DNA of 64,000 nucleotides from Streptomyces echinatus (GTDB lineage Bacteria; Actinomycetota; Actinomycetes; Streptomycetales; Streptomycetaceae): the NCBI RefSeq assembly GCF_014203595.1, contig NZ_JACHJK010000011.1, forward strand, positions 283,055 to 347,054, in the 5' to 3' direction. Position 1 is the stretch's first letter. Each line of letters starts with the position of its first letter. Positions 15,596 to 24,804 of the stretch are shown in pieces. Under the pieces are notes generated by a model, which did no database searches, had not been told where the DNA came from, and saw only the letters and a program-made list of their open reading frames with translations. Made by a program: the position numbers and the translations under genes.

Positions 15596-16987
15596 TCACA
15601 GGGTGGGCTTCCCTGCCGTGAACAGCCAGGTGTCGAAGAGATCGTCCAGCTGCTGCCCGCTCACCCGCTCGGCCAGGCGGATGAAGTCGTCGGTGTCGGC
15701 GTTGCCGTACCGGTGCAGCTTCGTCCAGGCCGGCAGCAGCCTGAAGAAGGCGGGGTCTCCGATCCGCTCGCGCAGCATCTGGAGCGTCATCGCGCCGCGC
15801 TGGTAGACGGCGGAGGCGAACATCGTGTCGCGCTGCGGGTCGGCCGGCTTGATCTGCCAGAAGGCGGAGTCGGCCGGGCGGGAGTCGTAGCCGGCGCGGA
15901 AGGAGTCGTGGGCGGAGCGGGTGCCCTGGTGCTCGGCCCACAGCCACTGGGCGTAGGTGGCGAATCCCTCGTTGAGCCAGATGTCCTTCCACTGGGCCAC
16001 GCTCACCGAGTCGCCGAACCACTGGTGGGCCAGCTCGTGCACGATGGTCGACTCGCTGCGCACGGCCGAGTAGGCGGGCTTGCTCTGCACCTCCAGCGAG
16101 AACCCGGCCTCGGGCATGTCGTCGACGATCGCGCCGGTCTCCTCGAAGGGGTAGGGCCCGAAGACCTGCGACCAGTAGTCGGTGGCGGCGGCGGTGACGG
16201 CGTACACGTCGACGGTGCTGCCGTTCTTCAGCACGGGGTCGACCGCGACGTAGATCGGGGTGCCGCCCGGGGTCCGCCCGGTGCGCACGTCGAACTTGCC
16301 GATGGTGGCGGTGGCGAGGTACGTGGCCATCGGCCGGCTCTCCCGCCAGTGGGTGTACGTGGAGCCGTGCCTGTCGTACGTCGACACGAGCCGGCCGTTG
16401 GAGACGGCGGTCAGGCCCTTCGGCGCCTTGATCCGGATGTCGTACGTGGCCTTGTCGGCGGGGTGGTCGCTGGACGGGAACCAGGTGGAGGCGGCGTTGG
16501 GCTCGCAGGCGACGAAGACGCCGTCGCCGGTCTTCATCCAGCCGTAACTGGAGCCGAACACGATCGGCCCGCCGAGGGCTTCGGGGACGCCTCCGTAGAC
16601 GACGGAGACGGTGAAGGTGCGGCCCTTGCGCAGGGCGTCGCGCGGGGTGACGGTGATCTCGTCGCCGTCGCGGGTGAACCGGGCCCGTCTGCCGTCGACC
16701 TCGACGCGCGTGACCTCCAGCTGCTGCAGGTCGAGGTCGAAGGAGGAGAGGTTCTGGGTCGCCCGCGCCCGCAGGGTCGTACGGCCGTCCAGGCGACCGG
16801 TGTCGGGGGTGTAGGCGATGTCCAGGTCGTAGTGACGGGCGTCGAAGCCGCCGTTGCCCAGCCGGGGGAAGTAGGGGTCGCCGATGCCGGGGGCGCCCGC
16901 GGTGGGGGCGGGGGCGGCGGCGATGAGGAGGAAGGAAGCCGCCGCGGTGGCGAGGACTCCTGAACGTGCCGAACGGGAGAGTGCCAT
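15596..16987 (-). CDS. Secreted M1-family (gluzincin) metallopeptidase
   Basis: 463 residues with a Sec signal peptide (SGVLATAAASFLLIAAAPAPTAGA). The zinc site HELAHQWFGD (His317, Glu318, His321) and the third-ligand helix with Glu in WLNEGFATYAQ are intact. The exopeptidase GxMEN motif of aminopeptidases reads GFSLE (295-299), keeping only Gly and Glu. It stops after the thermolysin-like domain, so it lacks the large C-terminal domain of PepN and resembles the short actinomycete M1 group. Start ATG 16987 with AAAGGGA upstream. It lies directly downstream of the oligopeptide importer operon, so a link between extracellular peptide breakdown and uptake is plausible. Confidence 0.92.
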   Translation of the reverse strand: MALSRSARSGVLATAAASFLLIAAAPAPTAGAPGIGDPYFPRLGNGGFDARHYDLDIAYTPDTGRLDGRTTLRARATQNLSSFDLDLQQLEVTRVEVDGRRARFTRDGDEITVTPRDALRKGRTFTVSVVYGGVPEALGGPIVFGSSYGWMKTGDGVFVACEPNAASTWFPSSDHPADKATYDIRIKAPKGLTAVSNGRLVSTYDRHGSTYTHWRESRPMATYLATATIGKFDVRTGRTPGGTPIYVAVDPVLKNGSTVDVYAVTAAATDYWSQVFGPYPFEETGAIVDDMPEAGFSLEVQSKPAYSAVRSESTIVHELAHQWFGDSVSVAQWKDIWLNEGFATYAQWLWAEHQGTRSAHDSFRAGYDSRPADSAFWQIKPADPQRDTMFASAVYQRGAMTLQMLRERIGDPAFFRLLPAWTKLHRYGNADTDDFIRLAERVSGQQLDDLFDTWLFTAGKPTL

Positions 16988-17087
16988 GAATCGTCCCTTT
17001 CGAGCGTGTACCGATCAGTGGTCGGACACGGACGACTCTGCACTCCCCCGCTCGGGCATGTACATGACTTTGCCCAGTTGTCATGTG

Positions 17088-18635
17088 CTACTTGTCGGTT
17101 GACTCCTGGGAGTCGGTGCCGGCCTGACGGTCCGTCTCCTCGGCGGCGGCCTCCGGCTCCTCGGCGGGAGCGTCGGCCTCGGCCGCGGGGGCGGCGGGTT
17201 CCTCGGCGGGCTCGGCAGGCTCGGCGGCCTCGGGGGCGGCCTTCCCTGTCGAGGGCTTGCCGGTCGAGGGCTTGCCGGTCGAGGTCTTCGCGCCGGGGCC
17301 GGTCTTCTCGCCGGCCTCCTCCGCCGCGGCGGCCTCCTCGGCCGCCACCTCCTCGGCGAGCGTCACCTCCTCGGCCTCCGAAGCCTTCTCGGGCTCCGAC
17401 GCCTTCTCCGCCACCGGCTTCTTCTCGGCGTCCGAAGCCTTCTCGGGCTCCGGCTTCTTCTCGGTCACCGGAGCCTTCTCGGCCACCGAAGCTTCCTCGG
17501 CCGAACCGTCGGCGGCGTCCGGCACCAGTTCCGACGCCTTCTTCGCCGCCGACAGCAGGACCGTGTCCTGCGGCGCCTGGTCGGCGAAGTTCTCCGGGTG
17601 GTGGCACGCGACCCGCTGACCCGGCTTCAGCTCCACGAGCTGCGGCTCGGTCGTCTTGCAGATCTGCGTCGCCTTCCAGCACCGGGTGTGGAACCGGCAG
17701 CCGGACGGCGGCGCGATCGGCGAGGGCACGTCGCCGCGCAGCAGGATCCGCTCGTTCTTCTGGCCCCGGCGCTTGGTGTCCGGCACCGGCACCGCCGACA
17801 TCAGCGCCTTGGTGTACGGGTGCATCGGCGACTCGTACAGCGAGGTGCGGTCGGCCAGCTCGACGATCTTGCCGAGGTACATCACCGCGATCCGGTCCGA
17901 GACGTGCCGGACGACCGAGAGGTCGTGCGCGATGATCACGTAGGTGAGGCCGAGTTCCTGCTGGAGGTCGTCCATGAGGTTGACGACCTGCGCCTGGATC
18001 GACACGTCCAGCGCGGAGACCGGCTCGTCCGCCACGACCAGCTTCGGCTTCAGGGCGAGCGCGCGGGCGATGCCGATGCGCTGGCGCTGACCGCCGGAGA
18101 ACTCGTGCGGGTAGCGGTTGTAGTGCTCGGGGCTGAGGCCGACCAGTTCGAGGAGCCGCTGGACCTCCTTCTTCACCCCGCCCTCCGGCTCGACGCCCTG
18201 GAGCCGGAAGGGCGCCGAGACGATCGAGCCGATGGTGTGGCGGGGGTTCAGGGAGCCGTACGGATCCTGGAAGATCATCTGGATGTCGCGGCGCAGCGGG
18301 CGCATCTGCCCGGTGCTCAGCCGCGTGATGTCCCGGCCCTCGAAGGTGATCCTGCCGCCGGTCGGGTCCTGGAGGCGGGTGATGACCCGGCCCATGGTCG
18401 ACTTGCCGCAGCCCGACTCGCCGACGACGCCCAGGGTCTCGCCCTTGCGCACCTCGAAGTCGATGCCGTCGACGGCCTTCACGGCGCCGACCTGGCGCTG
18501 CAGGATGCCCTTCTTGATCGGGAAGTGCTTGGTCAGTCCCTCGACCTTCAGCAGCACGTCACGCTCTTCGGGGGCCGACGCCTGCTTCGGGACCGCGGCC
18601 TCGGCGACGGTGTCCGTCTTCTTGGTCTCACTCAC
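17088..18635 (-). CDS. Oligopeptide/dipeptide ABC importer ATPase (OppF/DppF-like) with a long acidic C-terminal tail
   Basis: 515 residues; the usual length is 330-350. ABC motifs are complete: Walker A GESGCGKST (72-80), signature FSGGQRQR (179-186), Walker B LVVADEP (199-205) and a switch His in IIAHDLS. The oligopeptide-family C-terminal Cys cluster (CRFHTRCWKATQIC...CHH) follows. From about residue 375 to the end there is a low-complexity Ala/Glu/Lys/Pro tail with repeated EKASEAEK-like and STGKP units, not part of the family fold. ATG 18635 overlaps the OppD stop by 4 bases (ATGA), so the two are translationally coupled. Last gene of the importer operon. Confidence 0.93.
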   Translation of the reverse strand: MSETKKTDTVAEAAVPKQASAPEERDVLLKVEGLTKHFPIKKGILQRQVGAVKAVDGIDFEVRKGETLGVVGESGCGKSTMGRVITRLQDPTGGRITFEGRDITRLSTGQMRPLRRDIQMIFQDPYGSLNPRHTIGSIVSAPFRLQGVEPEGGVKKEVQRLLELVGLSPEHYNRYPHEFSGGQRQRIGIARALALKPKLVVADEPVSALDVSIQAQVVNLMDDLQQELGLTYVIIAHDLSVVRHVSDRIAVMYLGKIVELADRTSLYESPMHPYTKALMSAVPVPDTKRRGQKNERILLRGDVPSPIAPPSGCRFHTRCWKATQICKTTEPQLVELKPGQRVACHHPENFADQAPQDTVLLSAAKKASELVPDAADGSAEEASVAEKAPVTEKKPEPEKASDAEKKPVAEKASEPEKASEAEEVTLAEEVAAEEAAAAEEAGEKTGPGAKTSTGKPSTGKPSTGKAAPEAAEPAEPAEEPAAPAAEADAPAEEPEAAAEETDRQAGTDSQESTDK

Positions 18636-19726
18636 AGCTTCGGCGCAATCTCTTCGGTCCAGATCCGCTCACGGTCCTCTGCCGAGAGGTGACAGGCGGA
18701 CCAGTGCCCGGTGCTCACCTGCTCCAGCTCGGGGCGCACCGTGCGGGTGACATTCCCCTTGGGGACGTCCGCGTACGGGCAGCGCGGGTGGAAGGCGCAG
18801 CCCGAGGGGACGTTGATGAGGCTCGGCGGGGAGCCCTTGACCGGGATGAGCCGTTCGGAGGTCTCGCGGTCGATGCGGGGCATCGAGCCGAGCAGGCCCC
18901 AGGTGTAGGGGTGCTGCGGCTGCTCGAAGACCTCGCCGGCCGAACCGCGCTCCACGCACCGGCCGCCGTACATCACGAGGACGTCGTCGGCGATCTCGGC
19001 GACCACACCGAGGTCGTGGGTGATCATGATGACCGCGGAGCCGAACTCCTTCTGCAGGTCCCGGATCAGGTCGAGGATCTGCGCCTGGACGGTCACGTCG
19101 AGGGCGGTGGTCGGCTCGTCCGCGATGAGCAGCTCGGGGTTGTTCACCAGCGCCATGGCGATCATGGCGCGCTGGCGCATACCGCCGGAGAACTCGTGCG
19201 GGTAGCCGTCGACGCGCTTGGCCGGCTCGGGGATACCGACGCGGTCGAGCATCTCGATGGCCCGGGCGCGGGCGACCTTCTTGCTCACCTTGTGGTGGAC
19301 CCGGTAGGCCTCCACGATCTGGTCGCCGACCTTGTAGTACGGGTGCATCGCGGACAGCGGGTCCTGGAAGATCATCGCCATCTCCCGGCCGCGGAGCTTG
19401 CGCACCTCGTCCGGGGAGGCGGAGACCAGTTCCTGGCCGTCCAGCCAGATCTCGCCGGACATACGCACGTTCTTGCCGCGGGTGCCGAGCCGGTGCAGGC
19501 CCATGATGGCCTGCGAGGTCACCGACTTGCCGGAGCCGGACTCGCCGACGATGGCGAGGGTCCGGCCCTTCTCCAGCGAGAAGCTGAGCCCGTCGACGGA
19601 CTTGACCACGCCGTCGTCGGTCGGGAAGTGCACCTTGAGGTCGCGGACCTCCAGGAAGGCTTCGGGCGCCTGGCGGCCGGAGGTGGGCTCGCCCACTGCG
19701 GCGCCGGTCTTGGAGAGTTCGGTCAC
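18632..19726 (-). CDS. Oligopeptide/dipeptide ABC importer ATPase (OppD/DppD-like)
   Basis: 364 residues. Walker A (GESGSGKSVT), signature FSGGMRQRA, Walker B LLIADEPTTALD, and the C-terminal peptide-importer extension with Cys-containing CAFHPRCPYADVPKGNC-like region. Energises peptide uptake together with OppF. GTG 19726 overlaps the upstream permease stop by 4 bases (GTGA). An open frame continues further upstream but lies over the permease gene, and the family start is at VTELSKTGAAV. Confidence 0.95.
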   Translation of the reverse strand: MTELSKTGAAVGEPTSGRQAPEAFLEVRDLKVHFPTDDGVVKSVDGLSFSLEKGRTLAIVGESGSGKSVTSQAIMGLHRLGTRGKNVRMSGEIWLDGQELVSASPDEVRKLRGREMAMIFQDPLSAMHPYYKVGDQIVEAYRVHHKVSKKVARARAIEMLDRVGIPEPAKRVDGYPHEFSGGMRQRAMIAMALVNNPELLIADEPTTALDVTVQAQILDLIRDLQKEFGSAVIMITHDLGVVAEIADDVLVMYGGRCVERGSAGEVFEQPQHPYTWGLLGSMPRIDRETSERLIPVKGSPPSLINVPSGCAFHPRCPYADVPKGNVTRTVRPELEQVSTGHWSACHLSAEDRERIWTEEIAPKL

Positions 19727-20730
19727 GAGAGCCTCACCCGCGGGTCGGCGGCGGCGTAGAGCACGTCCACCACAAGATTTGCGATCACGACGAAGGAAGC
19801 GGCGAGCAGGGTGACGCCGAGGATCTTGGGCAGGTCGTTGTCGGTGATGCCCTGCACCGCGTACTGGCCGATGCCGGGCAGTGAGAAGACGTACTCCGTG
19901 ATCACGGCACCGCCGAGCAGCAGGCCGATGTCCATGCCGAAGACCGTGATGATCGGGGTGAGGGCGGCGCGCAGACCGTGCCGGGTGACGACGGTGCGCT
20001 CCCGCAGCCCCTTGGCGCGGGCCGTGCGGATGAAGTCCTCGTTCATCGTCTCCAGCATGCCCGAGCGGGTCAGCCGCGCGTAGATGGCGGAGTACAGGAG
20101 GGCCAGCGAACACCACGCCGGGAAGAGGGTGTTGGCCCACTGCGCCGGGTTCTCGGTGAACGGGACGTAGGTGCGGCCGAAGATCGGCAGCTTGACGGTG
20201 AAGAGCAGGAGCGCCAGGTTGCCCGTGAAGAACATGGGCAGCGAGACGCCGGAGAGCGCGATACCCATGAAGGCGCGGTCGTAGACCGAGCGCGGCTTCA
20301 GCGCGGAGATCACACCGGCCACCACGCCGGAGACCAGCCACAGCACGGCGGCGCCCACGGCGAGCGAGAGGGTGATGGGGATACGGGAGGTGAGCTCCGG
20401 CCAGACCGCCTGGTGGTTCTTGAAGGAGTAGCCGAAGCACGGTGCGTCGCAGTGCACCGTGGTGGGGCCGAGGTCATAGCTGGCGCCGGCCACGATCCCC
20501 TTGATGAAGTGCCAGTACTGGACGTAGACAGGCTGGTCCAGACCGAGGTTGTGCTTGACGGCGTCGATGTCCGCCTGCGACGGGCTCTTGCCGATGTACT
20601 GCTGCGCCAGCTGGTCCGCTGTCTGGCCGGCGAGCCGTGGCAGCAGGAAGAAGATGGCGAAGGTGACCGCGGAGACGACCAGCAGCAGGATCACTGCCGC
20701 GAACGTCCGGCGGAGGATGTACGAGATCAC
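19723..20730 (-). CDS. Oligopeptide/dipeptide ABC importer permease (OppB/DppB-like)
   Basis: 335 residues, six predicted membrane helices. It begins with the family N-terminus (MISYILRRTFAAVILLLVVSAVTF) and carries the EAA-loop region around IRTARAKGLRERTVVTRHGLRAALTPI, which docks onto the ATPases. The insertion after helix 1 (residues 40-100) is longer than in E. coli DppB but common in actinomycetes. It follows the binding-protein gene after a 72-base spacer with a strong hairpin, and is coupled to oppD by a GTGA overlap. Confidence 0.95.
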   Translation of the reverse strand: MISYILRRTFAAVILLLVVSAVTFAIFFLLPRLAGQTADQLAQQYIGKSPSQADIDAVKHNLGLDQPVYVQYWHFIKGIVAGASYDLGPTTVHCDAPCFGYSFKNHQAVWPELTSRIPITLSLAVGAAVLWLVSGVVAGVISALKPRSVYDRAFMGIALSGVSLPMFFTGNLALLLFTVKLPIFGRTYVPFTENPAQWANTLFPAWCSLALLYSAIYARLTRSGMLETMNEDFIRTARAKGLRERTVVTRHGLRAALTPIITVFGMDIGLLLGGAVITEYVFSLPGIGQYAVQGITDNDLPKILGVTLLAASFVVIANLVVDVLYAAADPRVRLS

Positions 20731-20742
20731 GGGGACCGGCGC

Positions 20743-20776
20743 TGGTGCCCGCGGGCCGCGAAGCCCGCGGGCACCA
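20743..20776 (-). terminator. Strong intercistronic hairpin between binding protein and permease genes
   Basis: A perfect 14-base inverted repeat (TGGTGCCCGCGGGC at 20743-20756 and its complement at 20763-20776) with a 6-base loop lies in the spacer after the substrate-binding protein stop. Such hairpins after binding-protein genes commonly cause partial termination or stabilise the upstream mRNA, giving more binding protein than permease. Confidence 0.75.
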
Positions 20777-20802
20777 ATGCCTTCACCTGCCTTCCGGGGC
20801 TG

Positions 20803-22554
20803 CTACTTCGACGCGACGCCGATGTTGAGGTAGTCGTACTGACCGCTGAAGGCCGCCGTGGAAACCAGGTTGGTGTAGGTCGTCGGGCGGCCCAGCAGGA
20901 CCTTGAAGTAGGTCAGCGGGACCAGGACGGCGTCGTCCATGGTCTTCTTGTCGATCTGGGTGTAGAGGCTGTTGCGCTCGTTGTTGTCCTGAGTGCCGAT
21001 CGCCTTCGCCAGCAGGGCGTTGACGTCCTTGCTGTCGTACTGCGACAGGTTGGTGTTACCGGACTGGCTGATCGCCTTGCCGTTCAGGATCTGCTGCAGG
21101 AAGCCGTAGCCGGAGGGCCAGTCGGCGCCCCACTGCATCATCTCCAGGCCGATGTTCTGCTTCTTGGTGAACTTCGGCACGCCCGCGTAGTCGGTGAAGT
21201 ACTTGCCGGACGGGTACTGCTTGAGGCTGGCGTTGATGCCGACCTTCTTCAGCGAGTTGATGATCGCCGTGGCCGCGTCGATCTCCTGCGGACGGTCCGA
21301 CCGCGCCGAGATGTTGGTCGAGATCGAGGTCTTGCCGCAGGCCTTCAGCTGCTCCTTGGCCTTGGCGACGTCACCCTTGCTGTCCTTGGTCGCGTAGACG
21401 TCGGACTTGGCGTAGCCCGGGATGTCCGGGGGCAGCACCGTGGAGGCGATGTCGCCGCGGATCGGGCCGCCCTCGGCGGTCTGCACCGAGACCTTGTCGA
21501 CGGCGTACTGCACGGCCTTGCGGCACTCGAGCTTGTCGAACGGCGCGACCGTGGTGTTGATCGCCATGTAGACGAGACGGCCACCGAAGGTGTTGTCCGT
21601 GTTCGCCTTCTTGGCGGGGTCGGTGAGCACCTGGGCCTGCGTCGCCGCCTGGACACCGGTACCGGCCAGGTCGATGGCCTTGCCGGCCATGACGTCCTGG
21701 TCGATGGTCTCCGGGTTGACCTTCAGCTTGACGACGATCTTGTCCGGCAGCTGCTTGCGCAGCGGGTCGGTCTTGGCGTCCCAGTTCTCGTTGCGCACGA
21801 GCACGGCCTGCTTGCCGTCCTCGTAGCTCTGGAACTTGTAGGAGCCCGACGACACGATGTGCTTGACGTAGTCGACGCCCGTGTCCTTGGCCTGGGGCAC
21901 CGGGGCCGTCTGCGGGGCGGCGACCAGGTAGTCGAACTCCTGGAAGGCCTGCTTCAGGTGGAAGACGACGGTGGTGTCGTCCGGCGTCTCGATGGAGGAC
22001 AGGCCCTTGGCGCTCTTGTCCTTGTACGGGCCCTTGTACTTGTCGCCGCCGGCCATGAACTGCTGGAAGTAGTTCGGGCCGAGGGAGAGCACGTCACGCG
22101 CGAAGTTGGAACGCTCGACGGCGTACTTGACGTCCTTCGAGGTGATCGGCGAGCCGTCCTCGTACTTCAGGCCGGAACGCAGCTTGTACGTCCAGGTCTT
22201 GCCGCCGTCGCTCGGGACGCCCTTGCTCGCCGCGAGGTCCGGGACCAGGGTGTTGCCCTCTTCGCCGGCGCCGGGCTGGAAGGTCATCAGCGGGCGGGCC
22301 CACAGCCGGCTGAGGTTGTACATGTACGCGTAGTACGTGTTGCCCGGGTCGAAGGAGTCCGGGACGTCGGACATCTCGTAGGTGAGCGTCCCGCCCTTCT
22401 TGTCCGACGCGTTCACGACGCCCTTGGTCGCGGCGTTGGCCCCGGCCGACTTGGTGCCGTTCTCGTTCTTGTTGTCATCGGCCTTGCTGCAACCCGCAAG
22501 AAACAGGCTGGCGGTGCCGATGGCCGCGATCGCGGCCAGCGCTGACCTTCGCAT
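20803..22554 (-). CDS. Peptide ABC importer substrate-binding lipoprotein (SBP family 5, OppA/DppA-like)
   Basis: 583 residues. An N-terminal lipoprotein signal ends in the lipobox LFLAGC (Cys about residue 20), so the protein is anchored on the outer face of the membrane. SBP family 5 features include GGTLTYEMSDVPDSFDP, the domain swap around DVKYAVERSNFARDV, and the long peptide-binding lobe. It captures oligopeptides for the permeases encoded on both sides. Start ATG 22554 (MRRSALAAIA) is set by GGAGGGG about 12 bases upstream; the frame is open beyond that. Gene order is permease C, binding protein, permease B, ATPase D, ATPase F. Confidence 0.95.
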   Translation of the reverse strand: MRRSALAAIAAIGTASLFLAGCSKADDNKNENGTKSAGANAATKGVVNASDKKGGTLTYEMSDVPDSFDPGNTYYAYMYNLSRLWARPLMTFQPGAGEEGNTLVPDLAASKGVPSDGGKTWTYKLRSGLKYEDGSPITSKDVKYAVERSNFARDVLSLGPNYFQQFMAGGDKYKGPYKDKSAKGLSSIETPDDTTVVFHLKQAFQEFDYLVAAPQTAPVPQAKDTGVDYVKHIVSSGSYKFQSYEDGKQAVLVRNENWDAKTDPLRKQLPDKIVVKLKVNPETIDQDVMAGKAIDLAGTGVQAATQAQVLTDPAKKANTDNTFGGRLVYMAINTTVAPFDKLECRKAVQYAVDKVSVQTAEGGPIRGDIASTVLPPDIPGYAKSDVYATKDSKGDVAKAKEQLKACGKTSISTNISARSDRPQEIDAATAIINSLKKVGINASLKQYPSGKYFTDYAGVPKFTKKQNIGLEMMQWGADWPSGYGFLQQILNGKAISQSGNTNLSQYDSKDVNALLAKAIGTQDNNERNSLYTQIDKKTMDDAVLVPLTYFKVLLGRPTTYTNLVSTAAFSGQYDYLNIGVASK

Positions 22555-22609
22555 GATGGGCGCTTTCCCCTCCATAGTCGGAAACTTTTCGGGCTCTCCG
22601 CGGCCGGCG

Positions 22610-23608
22610 TCAGCGGCTGCGCGGGTCGAGAGCATCGCGGAGACCGTCGCCGAGCAGGTTGAACGCCAGGACGGTCACGAAGATGGCGAGGCCGGGGACG
22701 ATCATGTACTGGGGGTCGACCTGGTAGAAGGTGACCGCCTCACGGAGCATGCCGCCCCAGGACGCCTGCGGGGGCTGGATGCCGACGCCGAGGAAGCTGA
22801 GGGAGGCCTCGAAGAGGATGTTGGTCGGGATGAGCAGCGTCGAGTAGACGATGATCGGGCCGACCAGGTTCGGCATCAGTTCCCGGAACAGGATGTAGGG
22901 AGCCTTGGCGCCCATGCCCCGGGAGGCGTCCACGAACTCGCGCTCGCGCAGGGCGAGGGTCTGACCGCGCACGATCCGGCCCAGGTACGGCCAGTTGAAG
23001 AAGCCGATGACGAAGATCAGCACGCTCAGGTGGAGCGGCAGCCCCTCCAGGCCGAAGGCGCCGCCCTGAAGGGTGGCGGAGATGGAGATGGCGAACAGCA
23101 GGAGGGGGAAGGCGAGGAACGTGTCCATCAGCCGGCTGATGATCGAGTCGACCCGCCCGCCGTAGTAGCCGGCGACGACACCCATGATCGCGCCGATGAC
23201 GTTGGACAGGATGGTGGCGCCGAAGGCGACCACCAGCGACACCCAGGAGCCCTCCAGGATGCGGGTGGCGATGTCCCGGCCGAACTTCGGGTCGACGCCG
23301 AGCGGGTGGTCCGCGCTCATGCCGCCCCAACTGCCCTTGGGCAGCGAGGTGTTGGCGTCGATCAGGTCCTGGTTGAAGGCGTTGGGGTCGAGGCCGAGCA
23401 TGGCCTGGAGGGGACGCGAGAGGACAGCGAGGAGGATCAGCAGGATCACGATGACGCCGCCCGCGACGGCGGCCTTGTCCTTCTTGAACCGGGTCCAGGC
23501 GATCTGCCCCAGGGAACGACCCTCGATCTGCCCCTTACCGGCACCCTCCAGCACAGCCTCCGGCTGTGCCTCGGCTGCCGCCCCGGTGGTCTCGATCGGT
23601 GCGGTCAC
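22610..23608 (-). CDS. Oligopeptide/dipeptide ABC importer permease (OppC/DppC-like), first gene of the operon
   Basis: 332 residues. A cytoplasmic N-terminal stretch (VTAPIETTGAAAEAQP) is followed by the OppC_N motif (ARTRFKKDKAAVAGG-like) and six helices with the EAA loop (FVDASRGMGAKAPYILFRELMPN). GTG 23608 has GAGAGGGG nine bases upstream and is preferred; an in-frame ATG at 23680 lacks a ribosome site. The promoter for the whole importer operon must lie in the 377-base spacer upstream. Confidence 0.93.
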   Translation of the reverse strand: MTAPIETTGAAAEAQPEAVLEGAGKGQIEGRSLGQIAWTRFKKDKAAVAGGVIVILLILLAVLSRPLQAMLGLDPNAFNQDLIDANTSLPKGSWGGMSADHPLGVDPKFGRDIATRILEGSWVSLVVAFGATILSNVIGAIMGVVAGYYGGRVDSIISRLMDTFLAFPLLLFAISISATLQGGAFGLEGLPLHLSVLIFVIGFFNWPYLGRIVRGQTLALREREFVDASRGMGAKAPYILFRELMPNLVGPIIVYSTLLIPTNILFEASLSFLGVGIQPPQASWGGMLREAVTFYQVDPQYMIVPGLAIFVTVLAFNLLGDGLRDALDPRSR

Positions 23609-23985
23609 GGTGAGCGACCCCTCTCGCCGGTGGTGACCGGCCTGCGCCTGCCGCGGTTTGCGGCTTTGTCGACTTGCCATCGATCACGAGATCTCCACCT
23701 CGTGGTCTGAGTCGCGAGTCTTCAGCGTCGTTGCGATCACCCGCCAGATGTGGCGGCGAAAGTATGCGCAACCGTGATGCAGTCCGGGGGATTCCGTTAT
23801 CCGAACAGTGGGTAACGGCTCTCGGACGCGGTCCAGTTGGGGCAGAACGGCAAATTTGCGCGGTTCGGGACGTTCGGTCGATGTCTACGCGCGCAGAAGC
23901 GCTTCGGTCACGTAAAACTTGCGATCCGGGCCAAGCGGGTGCCGTGCGGTCCAGTTGCGCACGGCCCCGCTCGGGGCCCGCCGGC
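23609..23985. other. Intergenic region holding the importer operon promoter
   Basis: 377 bases between the first importer gene and the SseB-family gene, both on the minus strand. It is less GC-rich than its surroundings (AAATTTGCGC near 23849, GTAAAACTTGCG near 23911). I see no convincing coding frame, no strong terminator hairpin and no operator I can name. It most likely holds the importer promoter and the 3' end of the SseB transcript. Confidence 0.5.
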
Positions 23986-24804
23986 TCAGTATCCGCCGCG
24001 CACCGGCGGATAGCCGTAGCCGCCGGCCGGGGCCTGCGGCGGGGCCGGGAGCTGGAGCTGGGGCTGCGGTGCGGGGGCGTGGGCCTCGCGGTCGTAGAAG
24101 GGGCGGGCGTTGACCCGCATCCACATCACCACCGGGTCGTAGTCGTCGCTCATCGCGACCGTCGACACCGGCAGGCCCTCCGGGACGGCGCCGACGGACT
24201 GCTGCATCATCGCGCGGACCGAGTCGACCGCGGCCGGCGAGGTGTCGTAGACGTCCAGGCCGAGGGCGAGGTACGGCGCGCCGAGCGCGGGTTGCACCCA
24301 GGCGCGGCGCAGCGAGCGGAGCGCGGGGGTGCGGTGCGCGTTCTGCGCGAGCAGGGCGTAGAACTGCGGGATCTCGATGCCGGGCTCCGAGAGGCGGAGG
24401 GGGCCGGCGGGCTGTCGCTCCAGGCCGGTGGCGATACGGCGCAGGTCCAGCCAGGGGATGCCGACACCGCCGCCCGCGGCGTGCGGGTTGAGCCAGAGGC
24501 CGTAGTGGTCCGGGTAGAGGGTGCGGGCGACGTCCAGGCCGTCGACCACTTCGTAGGAACGGTTCCAGCCGCTGGCCGACAGTTCCTGGGCGGAGGTCAC
24601 GCAGGGGGCGTAGTGGACGCCGTCCACCTCCATGTTCCCGTACTGGGCGTCCGGGGAGCCGCCCTGGCCGTGCCACAGGAGCATCCAGATCTGGCCGGAG
24701 GAGGGGGTGGCGAGGGCGCGCAGCAGGGCCTCGTACGCGTCGTAGCGTCCGGGCGTGACCTGGCGCAGCATGTGCTCGACGCTGCCGCTGTGGCTCGCGC
24801 TCAC
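23986..24804 (-). CDS. SseB-family (enhanced serine sensitivity) protein
   Basis: 272 residues of SseB type: an N-terminal SseB domain (VTPGRYDAYEALLRALATPSSGQIWMLLWHGQGG... VDGVHYAPCVTSAQELSASGW) and an SseB C-terminal domain (VWMRVNARPFYDREAHA). It ends in a Pro/Gln/Gly/Tyr-rich tail. SseB was named for serine sensitivity on overexpression in E. coli; its biochemical role is unsettled. A second SseB gene follows upstream on the same strand, and the glycine/serine genes start 2 kb away, which supports a serine-related role by context. Start ATG 24804. Confidence 0.85.
   Translation of the reverse strand: MSASHSGSVEHMLRQVTPGRYDAYEALLRALATPSSGQIWMLLWHGQGGSPDAQYGNMEVDGVHYAPCVTSAQELSASGWNRSYEVVDGLDVARTLYPDHYGLWLNPHAAGGGVGIPWLDLRRIATGLERQPAGPLRLSEPGIEIPQFYALLAQNAHRTPALRSLRRAWVQPALGAPYLALGLDVYDTSPAAVDSVRAMMQQSVGAVPEGLPVSTVAMSDDYDPVVMWMRVNARPFYDREAHAPAPQPQLQLPAPPQAPAGGYGYPPVRGGY

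Noticed and set aside
23885..24676. A minus-strand frame ending DRKFYVTEALLRA that looks protein-like
   Set aside because: It overlaps the SseB gene in another frame for most of its length and has no start or domain of its own.
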